Part shown: piece after piece, positions 22,943 to 33,133 of the stretch
Layout of the letters: the number at the start of each line of letters is the position of its first letter
Numbering within the stretch: the stretch's first letter is position 1
From: Rhodospirillaceae bacterium SYSU D60007
GTDB lineage: Bacteria > Pseudomonadota > Alphaproteobacteria > Reyranellales > Reyranellaceae
Direction: 5' to 3'
NCBI GenBank assembly: GCA_003574685.1
Contig: QOCQ01000019.1
Location: 54,310 to 118,309, forward strand
DNA length: 64,000 nucleotides
Made by a program: the position numbers and the translations under genes
Notes under the pieces: generated by a model
The model's database searches: none
What the model was told of the DNA's origin: nothing
What the model saw: only the letters and a program-made list of their open reading frames with translations

Positions 22943-23695
22943 CTATCTTTCTGAAGTTTCAGCAGTTCTGGCGTTGTCCCCAGTTCGATCCACAAGGAGC
23001 TCACGTGTCGCCGTCTCGATGCGCTCACGCAGGACACGCATGAACTCGGCACGCCCGAGCCCGGGTGCTATGGGCGGCAGGATTTCGACCCTGATGGTGC
23101 CCCGCTTCTTCAGGAATGTCCGCCGGCCCCAGTAGAGGCCGGAGTTCAGAGCCACCGGCACCACCGGTACCCCGAGCTGCGTATAGAGCGCGGCAACACC
23201 GGGGTGATAAGGCGCCTCTGCACCCGGCGCGGTGCGTGTGCCCTCGGGAAAGATCACGATGGGACGGCCGGCCGCCAGGGCCGCGCGCGCGTCGCGCAGG
23301 ATCGACCGCAGGGCCGAGGGGCCGGCCGTCCGGTCGATCCCGATATTGCCCGCGCGCCGCATCATCCAGCCGACGACCGGTATGTAAAACAGGTCGCGCT
23401 TGAGCACGAAGGCGGCGTCGTGGAAGACCAGATTGAACGCCAGCGTCTCCCATGTGGACTGGTGTTTGGAGGCGATGATGCAGGGCCCGGCCGGCAGGTT
23501 CTCCCGGCCGTGGACCACATGGGTCAACCCACAGGTGGCCCGAAGAAGGGCCAGCGACAGGCCGACCCACAATCGTGCCCAGGCGACGGTCAGGCGCGCC
23601 GGCAGCACCAGGAGGGGCAGTCCAGCAATCGCCAGTATTGCCGACAGCAAGTAAAAGCCCGCGTTGAACAGCAACGAACCGAGTGCCTGCCGCAT
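22943..23695 (-). CDS. plsC: 1-acyl-sn-glycerol-3-phosphate acyltransferase
   Basis: Makes phosphatidic acid from lysophosphatidic acid at the inner membrane face (250 aa). An N-terminal hydrophobic region (LLSAILAIAGLPLLVL) is followed by the acyltransferase motif ASKHQSTWE, an HX4E form of the usual HX4D. FPEGTR and VPVVPVALNSG are the later motifs. The ATG at 23695 is the natural start. It diverges from the zinc-ribbon gene at 23817. Confidence 0.93.
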   Translation of the reverse strand: MRQALGSLLFNAGFYLLSAILAIAGLPLLVLPARLTVAWARLWVGLSLALLRATCGLTHVVHGRENLPAGPCIIASKHQSTWETLAFNLVFHDAAFVLKRDLFYIPVVGWMMRRAGNIGIDRTAGPSALRSILRDARAALAAGRPIVIFPEGTRTAPGAEAPYHPGVAALYTQLGVPVVPVALNSGLYWGRRTFLKKRGTIRVEILPPIAPGLGRAEFMRVLRERIETATRELLVDRTGDNARTAETSER

Positions 23696-23816
23696 CAGGG
23701 CACCGGACTATCCACAGTTTTCACCGGCATATCGGTCACGCGAGGTATTGTCCTCGTGGCGGCGCGCGTTCGACAATCTACACGTCAATTCGCTGAATAA
23801 ATCGGTCCCCCCGCTG

Positions 23817-24425
23817 ATGCAACTAACCTGTCCGAATTGCTCGGCGCGCTATCTCGTCGATCCCGCAGCGATCGGCCCGAGCGGCCGGACAGTCCAGTGC
23901 TTTCGCTGCAGCCACAAATGGCATGCGCCGGCCGCCGAGGCTGCAGCCGACATTCTCCCGCCGCAGCCCCCATCGGTGCCTGATGTCATCATCCGGCCGC
24001 AGAACGGTGCCGCAACAGCGGCGCTGCCGGCCATTCCCGTCGAGCAGGGAATGCCCGGATGGCTGAAGGCGACGATCGGGCTGCTGGTGCTCGTGGCGCT
24101 GGTCGCGGCCGGCGGCTATTTCTTCCGCGACACCTTCATCGCGTCACTGGTGATCGATCAGCAAAGCGCGAAGATCGACCGGCTTGCCGATGTGGACGGC
24201 AAGACTGTCATCGTGATCAGCGGCGACATCGTCAATACCGGCCGCAGCGAGGCGTCGGCCAGCCGCCTGCACCTCATGTTCAGGGATGCACAAGGCAATC
24301 TGGTCGCCGCGCGTGCCATCGATATCGCCACCGGCCAGATCCCGCCCAACGGCCGTTCCAATTTCCAGGCCCGCATCGACGACGCCCCCGCCGCCTCCGT
24401 CCGCGTCGATCTGGCGGCGGAGTAG
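23817..24425 (+). CDS. zinc-ribbon DUF3426 membrane protein
   Basis: 202 aa. The N terminus is an MJ0042-type zinc ribbon (CPNCSARYLVD...CFRCSHKWHA) with four cysteines. A Pro/Ala-rich linker follows, then one membrane segment (IGLLVLVALVAAGGYFF), and a C-terminal DUF3426-like beta domain with ISGDIVNTGRSEASASRL and TGQIPPNGRSNFQARI. The ATG at 23817 is selected because it starts exactly at the zinc ribbon. Topology suggests a cytoplasmic ribbon and periplasmic domain. Function unknown; common in alphaproteobacteria. Confidence 0.88.
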   Translation: MQLTCPNCSARYLVDPAAIGPSGRTVQCFRCSHKWHAPAAEAAADILPPQPPSVPDVIIRPQNGAATAALPAIPVEQGMPGWLKATIGLLVLVALVAAGGYFFRDTFIASLVIDQQSAKIDRLADVDGKTVIVISGDIVNTGRSEASASRLHLMFRDAQGNLVAARAIDIATGQIPPNGRSNFQARIDDAPAASVRVDLAAE

Positions 24426-24466
24426 CCCTTCCCCGGCGTGTATGGCTATCGCATATGCCAACTTGG

Positions 24467-24593
24467 CGTCGTCCTGAGCGAAGCGAAGGACCTTGCGGTC
24501 TTCGCAACCGTAAACGCTGGCGGCGGTAAATCACCGATTCTGCCTGTCTTCGGCCGAACCACCGCAGGGTCCTTCGCTTCGCTCAGGACGACG
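24467..24593. repeat. family B hairpin-pair repeat, copy 1
   Basis: CGTCGTCCTGAGCGAAGCGA at the left end is matched by its inverted copy TCGCTTCGCTCAGGACGACG at the right. The inner loop includes GGTAAATCACCGATT. It lies between the convergent zinc-ribbon and SDR genes. The second copy is at 36549. Confidence 0.9.
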
Positions 24594-24623
24594 ACTGTTA
24601 CCGCGCCGGGGGAAGTGCTGTCG

Positions 24624-25439
24624 TCATGCGCGCAGGGTGATGCCGCCGTCGACGATCAGCAGGTGGCCGTTGACGTAGGCTGATTCGTCGCTGGCCAGAA
24701 ACAGCGCGGCGTTTGCGGTGTCCCAGCCGGTGCCCATCTTGCCGGTGGGTGACGCCTTGTTGCGGATGGCAATCATCTTCTCATAGGCGGCGTTGTGGTC
24801 CCTGGCATCCTTCGCATACTCCTCGGCGAGAAAATCGATCATCGGCGTATGCATCAGGCCGGGCAGGATGGCGTTGCAGCGAATGCCCTTGGCCGCATAT
24901 TGCAGGGCGACCGCCTGCGTGAGTGAATTTACTGCGCCCTTGCTGGCGTTGTAGGCCACGTAGCTGATGCCCTTGGGCACGCGGATCGAGGCGATCGACG
25001 ATACGTTGATGATCGAGCCGCGTCCATGCGCCTCCATCACCGGCAGCACGTGCTTGAGCGTCAGGAAAAAGCTCTTCACGTTCACGTCGAAGACCGTGTC
25101 CCAGTCCTCTTCTGCCAGCTCGACCGGGCCGCCGGTCGAACCGATGCCGACATTGTTGTCGAGCACATCGATGCGGCCCCAGCGCGCCAGGCAGGCCTCG
25201 GTCATGGCCTTCACCTGCGCGGCCTGCGTTACGTCGGCCTCGTGGGCAACCGCCTCGCCGCCTTCCTTTGCAATGATCTCCGCCGTCTCCTTCGCGGCCG
25301 CCAGCTTCCGGTCGACGCAGAACACCCGCGCGCCCTCGCGCGCGAAGGTGACGGCCGTGCACTTGCCGTTGCCCCAACCCGGACCGCTTGACCCGGCCCC
25401 AACGACGATCGCCACCCGGTCCTTCAGCCTGCCCGCCAT
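24624..25439 (-). CDS. SDR-family oxidoreductase
   Basis: NAD(P)-dependent short-chain dehydrogenase, 271 aa. The cofactor loop is VVGAGSSGPGWGNGKCTA, longer than the usual TGxxxGxG. The NNAG motif is replaced by DNNVGIGS. The catalytic Ser-Tyr-Lys set is in NVSSIASIRVPKGISYVAYNASKG (given in parts: NVSSIAS, then YNASK). The start is ATG 25439 (MAGRLKDR). Substrate unknown; the large insertion after the cofactor loop is seen in a subgroup of SDRs linked to ring-compound catabolism. Confidence 0.9.
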   Translation of the reverse strand: MAGRLKDRVAIVVGAGSSGPGWGNGKCTAVTFAREGARVFCVDRKLAAAKETAEIIAKEGGEAVAHEADVTQAAQVKAMTEACLARWGRIDVLDNNVGIGSTGGPVELAEEDWDTVFDVNVKSFFLTLKHVLPVMEAHGRGSIINVSSIASIRVPKGISYVAYNASKGAVNSLTQAVALQYAAKGIRCNAILPGLMHTPMIDFLAEEYAKDARDHNAAYEKMIAIRNKASPTGKMGTGWDTANAALFLASDESAYVNGHLLIVDGGITLRA

Positions 25440-25502
25440 CGCCCGTTTCTCCCGAATGCTCCAATGAACCGGCACGCTAGCACGCCTGGCCGGCCATCGC
25501 AT

Positions 25503-26921
25503 TCAGTCGAGCCACAGCCGGCGGTGCAGGAAGCTGAGCAACAGCACGATGGCGAGCGCGGCAGCGGCGCCGAGGAACGTCGTCTCGAAGCCGCGGATGA
25601 AGGCAGCCACATCGCCAACACCTTCCGCCAAGGCAGCCTGCCGGCCGTGCTGGAAGAGCGCGCTCAGAAGCGTGGCGCCAGCAACCGTACCCAGGGTGCG
25701 GGACACCATAGCAAGGCTGCCGGCGACTCCCCGGTCGCGCAGCGGCAGGGTTTCCGTCACGATGTCGGTATACGCCACCTGGAAAAGGCCAAGTCCCACA
25801 CCCTGGCAGAACAGCGCGGCGATCATCGGATACAGGCTCGCCGCTGCCGCGAAACTGCCGATGGCGGCGCTGCCCGCAACGACCAGCAGAACACCCGCCA
25901 GTGCGATGGCGCGCTGGCGGAATGTGCCGGCAAGACGCCCCGCGGCCCAGGAGCCTGCGATCATCCCCAGCGCATTGATCGCCAGCACAACGCCACCCGT
26001 GGATGCCGACAGGCCGGCGATGCGGGTGAGCTGATACGGCACCAGCAGCAGGACCGCGAACCCCACCAGGCTGACGGCGACGCTCATCAGGTTGAGCAGC
26101 GAGAACGCTCCGTCGACGAACAGCGCAGGACGCACGATCGGCTCGTCAATGCGCTTTTCATGCGCGACGAACCGCCAGAGCACTACAACGCCTGCCAGTC
26201 CCAGCAGCAGTGGCCCCCACGTGCCGGCATCCGGCATCTGGGCCAGCGCGAGGGCCAGCAACAGGCCGCTCATCCAGAAGGCCAGCAGACCGGCGCCCAG
26301 CCCGTCGAAGCTGCGCCGGCCATCTGCCACCGGCAAGGGCAGGCGCCACGACAGGGCCAGCGCCAGCAGCGCGATCGGCGCGCGGAACCAGAAGACGGCG
26401 CCCCATCCGCCGCTATCGACCAGCACGCCGCCCAGCAGCGGACCCAGCGCCCAGCTTGCCGAGAACAGGGCGGCATAGGCACCTAGCGCCCGCGCACGCC
26501 CGCTTTCCGCATAGAGCGATGTCGCCAGCGCCGGCGCGCAACTCAACGTCAGCGCAGCGCCGATCCCCTGCAGAACGCGGAACGCCAGCAACCAGATGAA
26601 CCCCGGCGCCAGTGCACACAACACAAAGGCGACGATGCTGACGAGCAGTCCGAGCTGGAAGATGCGGCGATAGCCGAGGAGATCGCCGAGCTTGCCGAAG
26701 ACCAGCATGAGGCTGGCGTAGGTCAGCACATAGCTGATCACGATCCACTGGATCGTGCGGACCTCGATCGCGAAGGCAGCCGTGATGGCGGGAAAGGCGA
26801 TGTTAACCGACGTATCCAGCGGCGCGCCGGCCACGCCCAGCCCCACGATCAGAAGCCCCAGGCCCGCATGATCGGGACGGCGCGTGCCTGCAGGCTCACG
26901 CATGAGCCAACCGGGCGTCAC
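25503..26921 (-). CDS. MFS transporter (DHA2-like, 14-helix type)
   Basis: 472 aa. LDTSVNIAFPAITAAF at residues 35-50 is the DHA2 helix-1 motif, GKLGDLLGYRRIFQLG is the helix 2-3 loop and ALTLSCAPALATSLY follows. About 13-14 hydrophobic stretches can be counted. Drug or metabolite export is likely. The start is GTG 26921 or ATG 26903; the former has an AGGG upstream. It diverges from the Tae4-like gene. Confidence 0.88.
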   Translation of the reverse strand: MTPGWLMREPAGTRRPDHAGLGLLIVGLGVAGAPLDTSVNIAFPAITAAFAIEVRTIQWIVISYVLTYASLMLVFGKLGDLLGYRRIFQLGLLVSIVAFVLCALAPGFIWLLAFRVLQGIGAALTLSCAPALATSLYAESGRARALGAYAALFSASWALGPLLGGVLVDSGGWGAVFWFRAPIALLALALSWRLPLPVADGRRSFDGLGAGLLAFWMSGLLLALALAQMPDAGTWGPLLLGLAGVVVLWRFVAHEKRIDEPIVRPALFVDGAFSLLNLMSVAVSLVGFAVLLLVPYQLTRIAGLSASTGGVVLAINALGMIAGSWAAGRLAGTFRQRAIALAGVLLVVAGSAAIGSFAAAASLYPMIAALFCQGVGLGLFQVAYTDIVTETLPLRDRGVAGSLAMVSRTLGTVAGATLLSALFQHGRQAALAEGVGDVAAFIRGFETTFLGAAAALAIVLLLSFLHRRLWLD

Positions 26922-27058
26922 TCAACGCCACACCCTTGCTGCCACCATGGACATGCTTTCTCCCTGAGCCTGATCCTAGCGCACTGTCGAGGAGGAATAA
27001 AAACAAGGTTACCGTGTCCATACGGGCACCGGGACGGACGATATTCGAGGAGAGCGCG

Positions 27059-27595
27059 ATGCCGTGGGATCCCCTGGTCAGGATTTGTGTGGCACGTCCC
27101 TCGTATTCCATGATGGAACGCGCCTATCGGGACTACCTTGCCGACTCCGCACCCTGCAAGAACCCCGACATCAACAACCAGTGCGCCGTGCGCATGAGCG
27201 TTGCGCTGGGGCGCTGCGGGTTCGACCTGCTGGGCTTTCCCAACCGCCGCCGTGTTCACAGCGGGCGGCGGACCTGCCAGCTCCAGGTCGAGCATGTGGT
27301 GGGTGCGCGCGAGCTGGCGGACTATCTCGTGACCGCGCTGTGCATCCCGCAACGCTTCGATGCGAAGCAGGCCGATGACGCGCGCACGACACTCGCCGGA
27401 CAGCGCGGCATCATCTACTTCAACAACTGCTTTCGCCGCACGGCGGGCGGGCCGATGATCGGCGATCACATCGACCTGTTCGACGGCACCAATTACTACA
27501 ACGAGATCATCCGCGTCAGTGCCGGCGGCGATGCGCGCAGCGGCACCGACCTGTTCCGCCGCGCCGACCAGGTCTGGTTCTTTCCGCTGACCTGA
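27059..27595 (+). CDS. Tae4-like type VI amidase effector (orphan)
   Basis: 178 aa with no signal peptide. C42 lies in NNQCAVRMSVALGRCG, the Tae4 nucleophile block, and H137 lies in GDHIDLFDG, the catalytic His-Asp block. GIIYFNNCF precedes it as in Tae4 proteins. These enzymes cut the D-Glu-mDAP bond of peptidoglycan stem peptides in rival cells. The ATG at 27059 follows GAGGAGAG. No Tai4-type immunity gene or T6SS structural gene is found in the window; the neighbours are an MFS exporter and a cyclase. Delivery could be by a distant T6SS, or it may be a fossil effector. Confidence 0.75.
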   Translation: MPWDPLVRICVARPSYSMMERAYRDYLADSAPCKNPDINNQCAVRMSVALGRCGFDLLGFPNRRRVHSGRRTCQLQVEHVVGARELADYLVTALCIPQRFDAKQADDARTTLAGQRGIIYFNNCFRRTAGGPMIGDHIDLFDGTNYYNEIIRVSAGGDARSGTDLFRRADQVWFFPLT

Positions 27596-27648
27596 GGCGC
27601 TGTCGATATATCCGGCGAAGGTTCTCCTGCGCCGGGAACGAGGAAATC

Positions 27649-29400
27649 GTGACCGACTCTCCCCCTGAGCGGCGCAGCGCAGCCATCCTGGCTGCCGACG
27701 TTGCCGGCTACTCGCGCCTGATGCAGACGGCTGAAGAGGCAACGCTCGCCGCCATGCAGGCGCATGAGCGCGAACTGGTCGAGCCGGCCGTGACATCGCA
27801 CGGCGGACGCATCGTCAAGACCACCGGCGACGGCTTTCTTGCGGAGTTTGCGAGTGCGCCGCAGGCGCTGCGCTGTGCCCTGGCCATCCAGAACGGCATG
27901 GCCGCGCGCAACGCCGCCGTCGCACCCGGACTCGGCATTGCGTTGCGCATCGGCATCCATGTCGGCGATGTGATCTCCGCGGGAGCGGACATCTTCGGTC
28001 ACAGCGTCAACGTCGCGGCCCGCCTTCAGGCTCTGGCCGAGCCCGGCGGCATCTGCCTCTCGGATGCCGCGTGCCGAGAGGTGCGTGGCGACGTGAACGT
28101 CGAGTTGCGCGACGGCGGCCAGCGTTACGTCAAGAACTTCGCGACTCCCCTGCATGTGCATCACGTGGTGATGGCCGACGCACCGCCGGCATATCCGCCG
28201 CCCGTTACCGATCGCCCCTCAATCGCCATCCTGCCATTCGAGACCTTGTCGAGAAATCGGCGGCTCGAGTTCATGGCCGACGGGCTGGTCGAGGACCTGA
28301 CGGCGCTGGTGGCCCGCATGCCGGGCTTCTTCGTGATCGCCCGCGCCTCGGCCTTTGCCTACAAGGGCCGCGCCGTCGATATCCGCACTGTCGCCCGCGA
28401 GCTGGGCGTGCGCTATGTGGTGACCGGAAGTTGCCGCGGCTGCCGCGAGCGGGTGCGCGTGACGACGCAGCTCACCGACGCAGAAACCGGCGAGCACCTC
28501 TGGGATGGCCGCTTTGATGCGCCCTGCAGCGACGCGTTCGATATCCAGGAGGATATCGCACGCGCGATCGTCAGCGAGCTTGAGCCTGAACTGAATCGAG
28601 CCGAGCTGACATCCATCCAGCGCCAGCGCCCCGACAATCCCGATGCCTGGGATTGCTACCGCCAGGCCCTGGGCGCCATGGCATTCGGTGGCTGGACCGA
28701 GGACACCGTCGCCGCTGCCCTCGGTCACCTGCGCCGCGGGATCACCCTGGATCCGCAATTCGGGCTGGCGCATGCGTACTACGCGCTGCTGCTGGCGCTG
28801 GGACAGCAATTGGGCGTGGTGCCGGCCGACGAGGCGCACCGCGCTGATGCCATGGCCGCGGCCGAGAGGGCGCTTGCGCTTGATGCAGGCAATTCCGAAG
28901 CCCTGGGCTACGTCGCCTGCGCGCTCTCCGATCTGGGCGAGCGGCGTCGCGCCGAAGATGTCGTCCAGCGCGCGCTGGAGATCGATCCCAGCAACGCGCA
29001 GGCGCGGGTGGTGCTGGGGGCCATCGAAGCCTTCGAGGGCGATTGCGACAACGGCATCGTGAACATGCGGCTGGGGATGCGGCTCAGCCCGCGCGACCGG
29101 CGGCTGGGTTTCTGGGCAGGGTTGCTGGCGCTCTTCCTGCTGCTGGCCGGCCGCACCGAGGAGGCGCTTGCTGAGGCGCGTACGGCCTGCCGCCACGACA
29201 GCGCATTCTTCCTCTCGCCGCTGGTCGAATCGATTGCCCTGCTACGACTCGGACGCGGCGATGATGCGCGGGCAGCGCTGCAAGAGGCACTGCGTATCCG
29301 CCCGAACCTCGCGACCGACCAGATCACCCGCCTCTGCGGCGCGGAAGCCGCCGCCCTGCTGGAGCCGCTGCTACGCCATCACCCCCGCGCCGCCGCTTAG
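27649..29400 (+). CDS. class III adenylate cyclase with TPR tail
   Basis: 583 aa. Residues 8-170 form a class III cyclase domain: AAILAADVAGYSRLM carries the first metal Asp, TTGDGFLAEFASA the second region, and RIGIHVGDVISAG and FGHSVNVAARLQ follow. Residues 185-310 hold a FlgO/TolB-like segment (IAILPFETLS, GVRYVVTGS, GEHLWDGRFD). Residues 330-580 are TPR-like helices (LALDAGNSEALGYVACALSD, ALEIDPSNAQARVVLGAIEA). Common in rhizobia and relatives, where the inputs are unknown. The start is GTG 27649 after AGGA. Confidence 0.92.
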   Translation: MTDSPPERRSAAILAADVAGYSRLMQTAEEATLAAMQAHERELVEPAVTSHGGRIVKTTGDGFLAEFASAPQALRCALAIQNGMAARNAAVAPGLGIALRIGIHVGDVISAGADIFGHSVNVAARLQALAEPGGICLSDAACREVRGDVNVELRDGGQRYVKNFATPLHVHHVVMADAPPAYPPPVTDRPSIAILPFETLSRNRRLEFMADGLVEDLTALVARMPGFFVIARASAFAYKGRAVDIRTVARELGVRYVVTGSCRGCRERVRVTTQLTDAETGEHLWDGRFDAPCSDAFDIQEDIARAIVSELEPELNRAELTSIQRQRPDNPDAWDCYRQALGAMAFGGWTEDTVAAALGHLRRGITLDPQFGLAHAYYALLLALGQQLGVVPADEAHRADAMAAAERALALDAGNSEALGYVACALSDLGERRRAEDVVQRALEIDPSNAQARVVLGAIEAFEGDCDNGIVNMRLGMRLSPRDRRLGFWAGLLALFLLLAGRTEEALAEARTACRHDSAFFLSPLVESIALLRLGRGDDARAALQEALRIRPNLATDQITRLCGAEAAALLEPLLRHHPRAAA

Positions 29401-29404
29401 GCCC

Positions 29405-29529
29405 GCCGGGAGCGCGCCACTCCAGTGGCGCATTGTCGGAGCGCAGCGGAGCCAAACCCTGACGTGCGACCGTGGCTGCCCTACACTATCGCTCCGGGCA
29501 GTGCGCCACTGGAGTGGCGCGCTCCCGGC
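29405..29529. repeat. family D hairpin-pair repeat, copy 1
   Basis: GCCGGGAGCGCGCCACTCCA at the left and the inverted form ending GGCGCGCTCCCGGC at the right. Each unit includes the palindrome GCGCCACT-CC-AGTGGCGC. It separates the cyclase gene from the SDR gene. A second full copy is at 54061 and a solo unit at 59381. Confidence 0.9.
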
Positions 29530-29545
29530 AAATGCGTCCCTCGGG

Positions 29546-30301
29546 CTAGCCGCGGCCGACGAAGGGCATCTTGGTGGCCATCACCGTCACGAACAGCGCG
29601 TTGGCATCGGGCGGCAGGGTGGCCATGTAGACGATCGCGCGGCCCACGGACTCGACGTCCATCAGCGGCTCCGGACGGACCGAGCCGTCAGCCTGCGGCA
29701 CGCCTTGCGACATGCGCGCAGCCAGCGGCGTCAGCGCATTGCCGATATCGATCTGGCCGCAGGCGATGTCGAAGGGCCGGCCATCGAGCGCGATGCACTT
29801 GGTCAATCCGGTGATCGCGTGCTTGGTCGAGGTGTAGGCCACGGAGTTCGGCCGCGGGGCGTGCGCCGAGATCGAGCCGTTGTTGATGATGCGGCCGCCC
29901 TGCGGCTTCTGCTCCTTCATCATCCGCATCGCTTCCTGCGCGCATAGGAACGACCCCGTGAGATTGACGTCCACGACCGCCTTCCAGGTTTCGAACGGGA
30001 GCTGCTCCATCGGCACGGCAGGTGCGCCCATGCCGGCGTTGTTGAACAGCAGGTCAAGCCGCCCGAACGTCTCCTTCGTCTTCGCGAACAGCGCCTTTAC
30101 CTGAGCCGGGTCACCCACATCTGCCGGCACCACCAGCGTCTTCGCGCCGAGCTTCTGCGCTTCCGTCGCCACCTCCTCCAGCAATTCCTTGCGCCGTCCT
30201 GTCAGCACGACGGAAAAGCCCTCTTTGGCCAGGGCCAGCGCCGCTGCCTTGCCGACGCCCGTGCCGGCACCAGTGATAAGGGCGATCTTGGGTGAAGGCA
30301 T
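29546..30301 (-). CDS. SDR-family oxidoreductase
   Basis: Classical SDR, 251 aa: [16 protein letters not shown] binds the cofactor, NNAGMG stabilises the sheet, and S142-Y155-K159 lie in [14 protein letters not shown] and YTSTKHA. The end MPFVGRG is typical of a subgroup in soil bacteria. The start is ATG 30301. It runs downstream of the acyl-CoA synthetase gene, with about 50 bp between them, and the pair may be one unit. Confidence 0.92.
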   Translation of the reverse strand: MPSPKIALITGAGTGVGKAAALALAKEGFSVVLTGRRKELLEEVATEAQKLGAKTLVVPADVGDPAQVKALFAKTKETFGRLDLLFNNAGMGAPAVPMEQLPFETWKAVVDVNLTGSFLCAQEAMRMMKEQKPQGGRIINNGSISAHAPRPNSVAYTSTKHAITGLTKCIALDGRPFDIACGQIDIGNALTPLAARMSQGVPQADGSVRPEPLMDVESVGRAIVYMATLPPDANALFVTVMATKMPFVGRG

Positions 30302-30350
30302 GGGCAGGTCTCCTCCGGGTGTCGTGCATGCTTCAGAAAGGTCAGTACGC

Positions 30351-31871
30351 CTACAGGAGCTTGCGCAGCTCCGTCTTCAGGATCTTGCCGTAGTTGTTCT
30401 TGGGCAAACCATCGATAAAGCGATAGTCCTTGGGCCGCTTGTAGCGCGCAACGTTCTCAAGACAGAGCGCGTCGAGCTCCGCCGGCGTGGCTTGCCGGCC
30501 CTCGCGCAGCACCACGAACGCGATTGCCTCCTCGCCCCACTCCGGATGCGGACGGCCCACGACGGAGCATTCGGCGACCGCGGGATGCATGTTCAGCACA
30601 TCCTCGATCTCGCGCGGGTAGATGTTGGACCCCCCGGAAATGATCATGTCCTTGGAACGGTCCTTCAGCGTCAGGAATCCGTCCTCGTCGAAACAACCGA
30701 CATCGCCCGTCCACAGCCAGCCATCGCGCAGCGATCTGGCCGTGGCCTCGGGATCCTGCCAGTAGCCCGCCATCACGGTCTCGCCGCGCACGATGATCTC
30801 GCCAACCTCGCCCGTCGGCAGCACCTTGCCGTCCTCGCCGACCACGCGCACCTCGACGCAGGAATCGGGCAGACCGGCCGAGGCCAGACGCTGCTCCCAC
30901 CGGGGATGGTCGCGCCGCGCGTGCTCCTCGCGGCTGAGATGGGTGATGGTCATCGGGCTTTCGCCCTGGCCATAGAGCTGGATCATGACATTGCCCAGCA
31001 GATCGAGCGACTTCTTGAGGTCGCTGACATACATCGGCGCGCCGCCATAGCTGATGGTGCGGATCTCGCCCGGCCGGATATCGCCGGCGGCAGGGTGATC
31101 GATCAGCCGCTTGACCATTGTCGGCGCCAGGAAAATGGTGGCATCGGGCCAGCGGCGTAGCAGGGCAATTGTCTCGGGCACCTCGTAGCGGCCGCTTTCA
31201 GGAAACACCTGCACGGCACCACGGCCCAACAAGGGGAAATTCCACAGCCCCGACCCGTGGCTGACGGGCGCCACATGCAGGATCGATCTGCCGGGCTGCG
31301 GCCGGTCAACGTCGGCATAGTAGTTCAGGCTCATCGCCAGCAGGTTGCGGTGCGTCAGCGTCGCGCCCTTGGGCCGCCCGGTCGTGCCGGAGGTGTAGAA
31401 CAGCCAGGCCGGATCCTCCGGTGCGGCATCGGCGATCGGCAACGGATCGCCCACGGCCATAAAGCTGTAGTCGCGCGTGGACGTATCGACGATGCGCTCC
31501 AGCGCTTCGCACTCGCTCTTGATCGAGGCGATGCTGTCGGCGAGATCAGGCGTCACCACGCAGGCGCGTGTTCCGGAATTCTGCAGGATGAAGGCGAACT
31601 CGCGCGGATGCAGCTTCGCGTTCATCGGCACCGCCACCAGGCCGGCGTGCCAGATGGCATACATCGCCTCGATCGATTCCACGCAGTTGGTCATCGCCAG
31701 CGCCACGCGATCGCCCGGCTGGAGCTTCATGCGGGTGCGCAGGTGCGTTGCCATCACGGACACCTTGCGCAGCAGGTTGCGGTAGCTGAGGTGCGCCGCG
31801 TCGCCCTTCGCCAGGGCAATGTGATCGGGGAAAGCCTGTGCCGACTTGATCAGCAGATGCGCAATATTCAT
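30351..31871 (-). CDS. acyl-CoA synthetase (AMP-forming)
   Basis: 506 aa ANL-superfamily ligase that activates a carboxylic acid to its CoA ester via acyl-AMP. Landmarks: [17 protein letters not shown] (P-loop), QLYGQGESP, and the hinge/A8 region [29 protein letters not shown] near the end holds the catalytic lysine (K in GKILK). I prefer ATG 31871 (MNIAHLL), 8 nt after GGAG, over ATG 31877. It diverges from the DAO gene. Substrate unknown; fatty or aromatic acid plausible. Confidence 0.93.
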   Translation of the reverse strand: MNIAHLLIKSAQAFPDHIALAKGDAAHLSYRNLLRKVSVMATHLRTRMKLQPGDRVALAMTNCVESIEAMYAIWHAGLVAVPMNAKLHPREFAFILQNSGTRACVVTPDLADSIASIKSECEALERIVDTSTRDYSFMAVGDPLPIADAAPEDPAWLFYTSGTTGRPKGATLTHRNLLAMSLNYYADVDRPQPGRSILHVAPVSHGSGLWNFPLLGRGAVQVFPESGRYEVPETIALLRRWPDATIFLAPTMVKRLIDHPAAGDIRPGEIRTISYGGAPMYVSDLKKSLDLLGNVMIQLYGQGESPMTITHLSREEHARRDHPRWEQRLASAGLPDSCVEVRVVGEDGKVLPTGEVGEIIVRGETVMAGYWQDPEATARSLRDGWLWTGDVGCFDEDGFLTLKDRSKDMIISGGSNIYPREIEDVLNMHPAVAECSVVGRPHPEWGEEAIAFVVLREGRQATPAELDALCLENVARYKRPKDYRFIDGLPKNNYGKILKTELRKLL

Positions 31872-31990
31872 GTCCATGGCTCCGTCGGGCGCGACGATGG
31901 CACGCCTCAATGCCGGTTTTCCAGCCCCTCCCGATTGCGCCGGCGGCATGCGGCTTGCCATAGTCCTGCGGCGCGGCGGCGGGAGCAGCA

Positions 31991-33133
31991 ATGAGCACTA
32001 TCGAGGTCGAGTTTGCCATCATCGGCGCCGGCATTGCCGGCGTCTCGTGCGCCTACTTCCTGGCCGGAAACGGCGCCGTCGCCATTCTCGAACGCGAGCA
32101 CATGCCGGCCTACCACACCACCGGCCGCTCGGCGGCGCTCTACACGGAAACCTACGGCAATGCCGCCATCCGCGCGATCACGGTATGCAGCGGCGACTTC
32201 TACCGGCACCCACCGGCCGGCTTCGCCGATGTTCCCCTGCTGTCGCCGCGCGGCGCGCTGTTCATCGGCACCGCTGGCCAGGCGGCGGCACTCGATGCCG
32301 CTCATGCCGAGTTTCACGCCCTGGTGCCAACGGTGCGCCGTATCGGCAAGACTGAAACGCTGGCGCTGCACCCGTTTCTCAATCCCGATGCGGTCGATGG
32401 CGGCATGTATGAGCCCGATGCCGAAGACATGGATGTGGCCGCAATCCATGGCGGCTTTCTCAGAGGTGCCCGCGCAAAGGGTGCCACGCTGCATCTGAAC
32501 GCCGAAGTGGTCGCGCTGGAGCAAAAGGGCAGCAAGTGGCATTTGCGCTTGCGCAACGGTGATGCGGTGACAGCCGCCGTGGTCATCAACGCCGCGGGTG
32601 CGTGGTGCGACGAGCTGGCGGACATGGCCGGTATCCCGCCGGTCGGCCTGGCGCCCAAGCGCCGCACGGCCTTCACGTTCGACGCGCCGCCCGGTACCGA
32701 CATTCATGCCCTGCCGATCGTCGTCGATATCGACGAGACCTTCTACTTCAAGCCGGAGGTCGGGCAGTTCCTTGCGTCACCCGCCGACGAAACGCCCAGC
32801 CCGCCCTGCGATGCCCAGCCCGAGGAGATCGACATCGCCGTCGCCGTCGAGCGCATCGAAGCGAGCTCGACGCTGCGGATCAGGCGGATAAAAAACAAGT
32901 GGGCGGGCCTGCGCAGCTTCGTGTCCGACAAGACGTTCGTCGTGGGTTACGACTCCGCTGCGAAGGGTTTCTTCTGGCTTGCCGGCCAGGGCGGCTATGG
33001 CATCCAGAGCGCCCCCGCCATGGGCCGCCTGTCAGCGGCGCTGGCGCTGGGCAACGCCATGCCCGACGACCTGAAGGCGCATGGTGTCACCGAGGCGACG
33101 CTCAGCCCGGCGCGGCTGCGAGCGGCAGGGTGA
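31991..33133 (+). CDS. FAD-dependent amino-acid oxidase/dehydrogenase (DAO family)
   Basis: 380 aa. [18 protein letters not shown] is the Rossmann FAD motif at the N terminus, followed by [14 protein letters not shown], the DAO-type second block. [17 protein letters not shown] and [16 protein letters not shown] are the substrate-domain and C-terminal FAD blocks. It resembles D-arginine dehydrogenase-like enzymes, so oxidation of a D-amino acid or related amine is possible. The start ATG 31991 follows GGGAG. It overlaps the end of fixL (convergent) by 32 bases. Confidence 0.9.
   Translation: MSTIEVEFAIIGAGIAGVSCAYFLAGNGAVAILEREHMPAYHTTGRSAALYTETYGNAAIRAITVCSGDFYRHPPAGFADVPLLSPRGALFIGTAGQAAALDAAHAEFHALVPTVRRIGKTETLALHPFLNPDAVDGGMYEPDAEDMDVAAIHGGFLRGARAKGATLHLNAEVVALEQKGSKWHLRLRNGDAVTAAVVINAAGAWCDELADMAGIPPVGLAPKRRTAFTFDAPPGTDIHALPIVVDIDETFYFKPEVGQFLASPADETPSPPCDAQPEEIDIAVAVERIEASSTLRIRRIKNKWAGLRSFVSDKTFVVGYDSAAKGFFWLAGQGGYGIQSAPAMGRLSAALALGNAMPDDLKAHGVTEATLSPARLRAAG

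Noticed and set aside
27059..27595. T6SS locus around the Tae4-like gene
   Set aside because: No Tss/Tsr, VgrG, Hcp or ClpV genes are present within the window.
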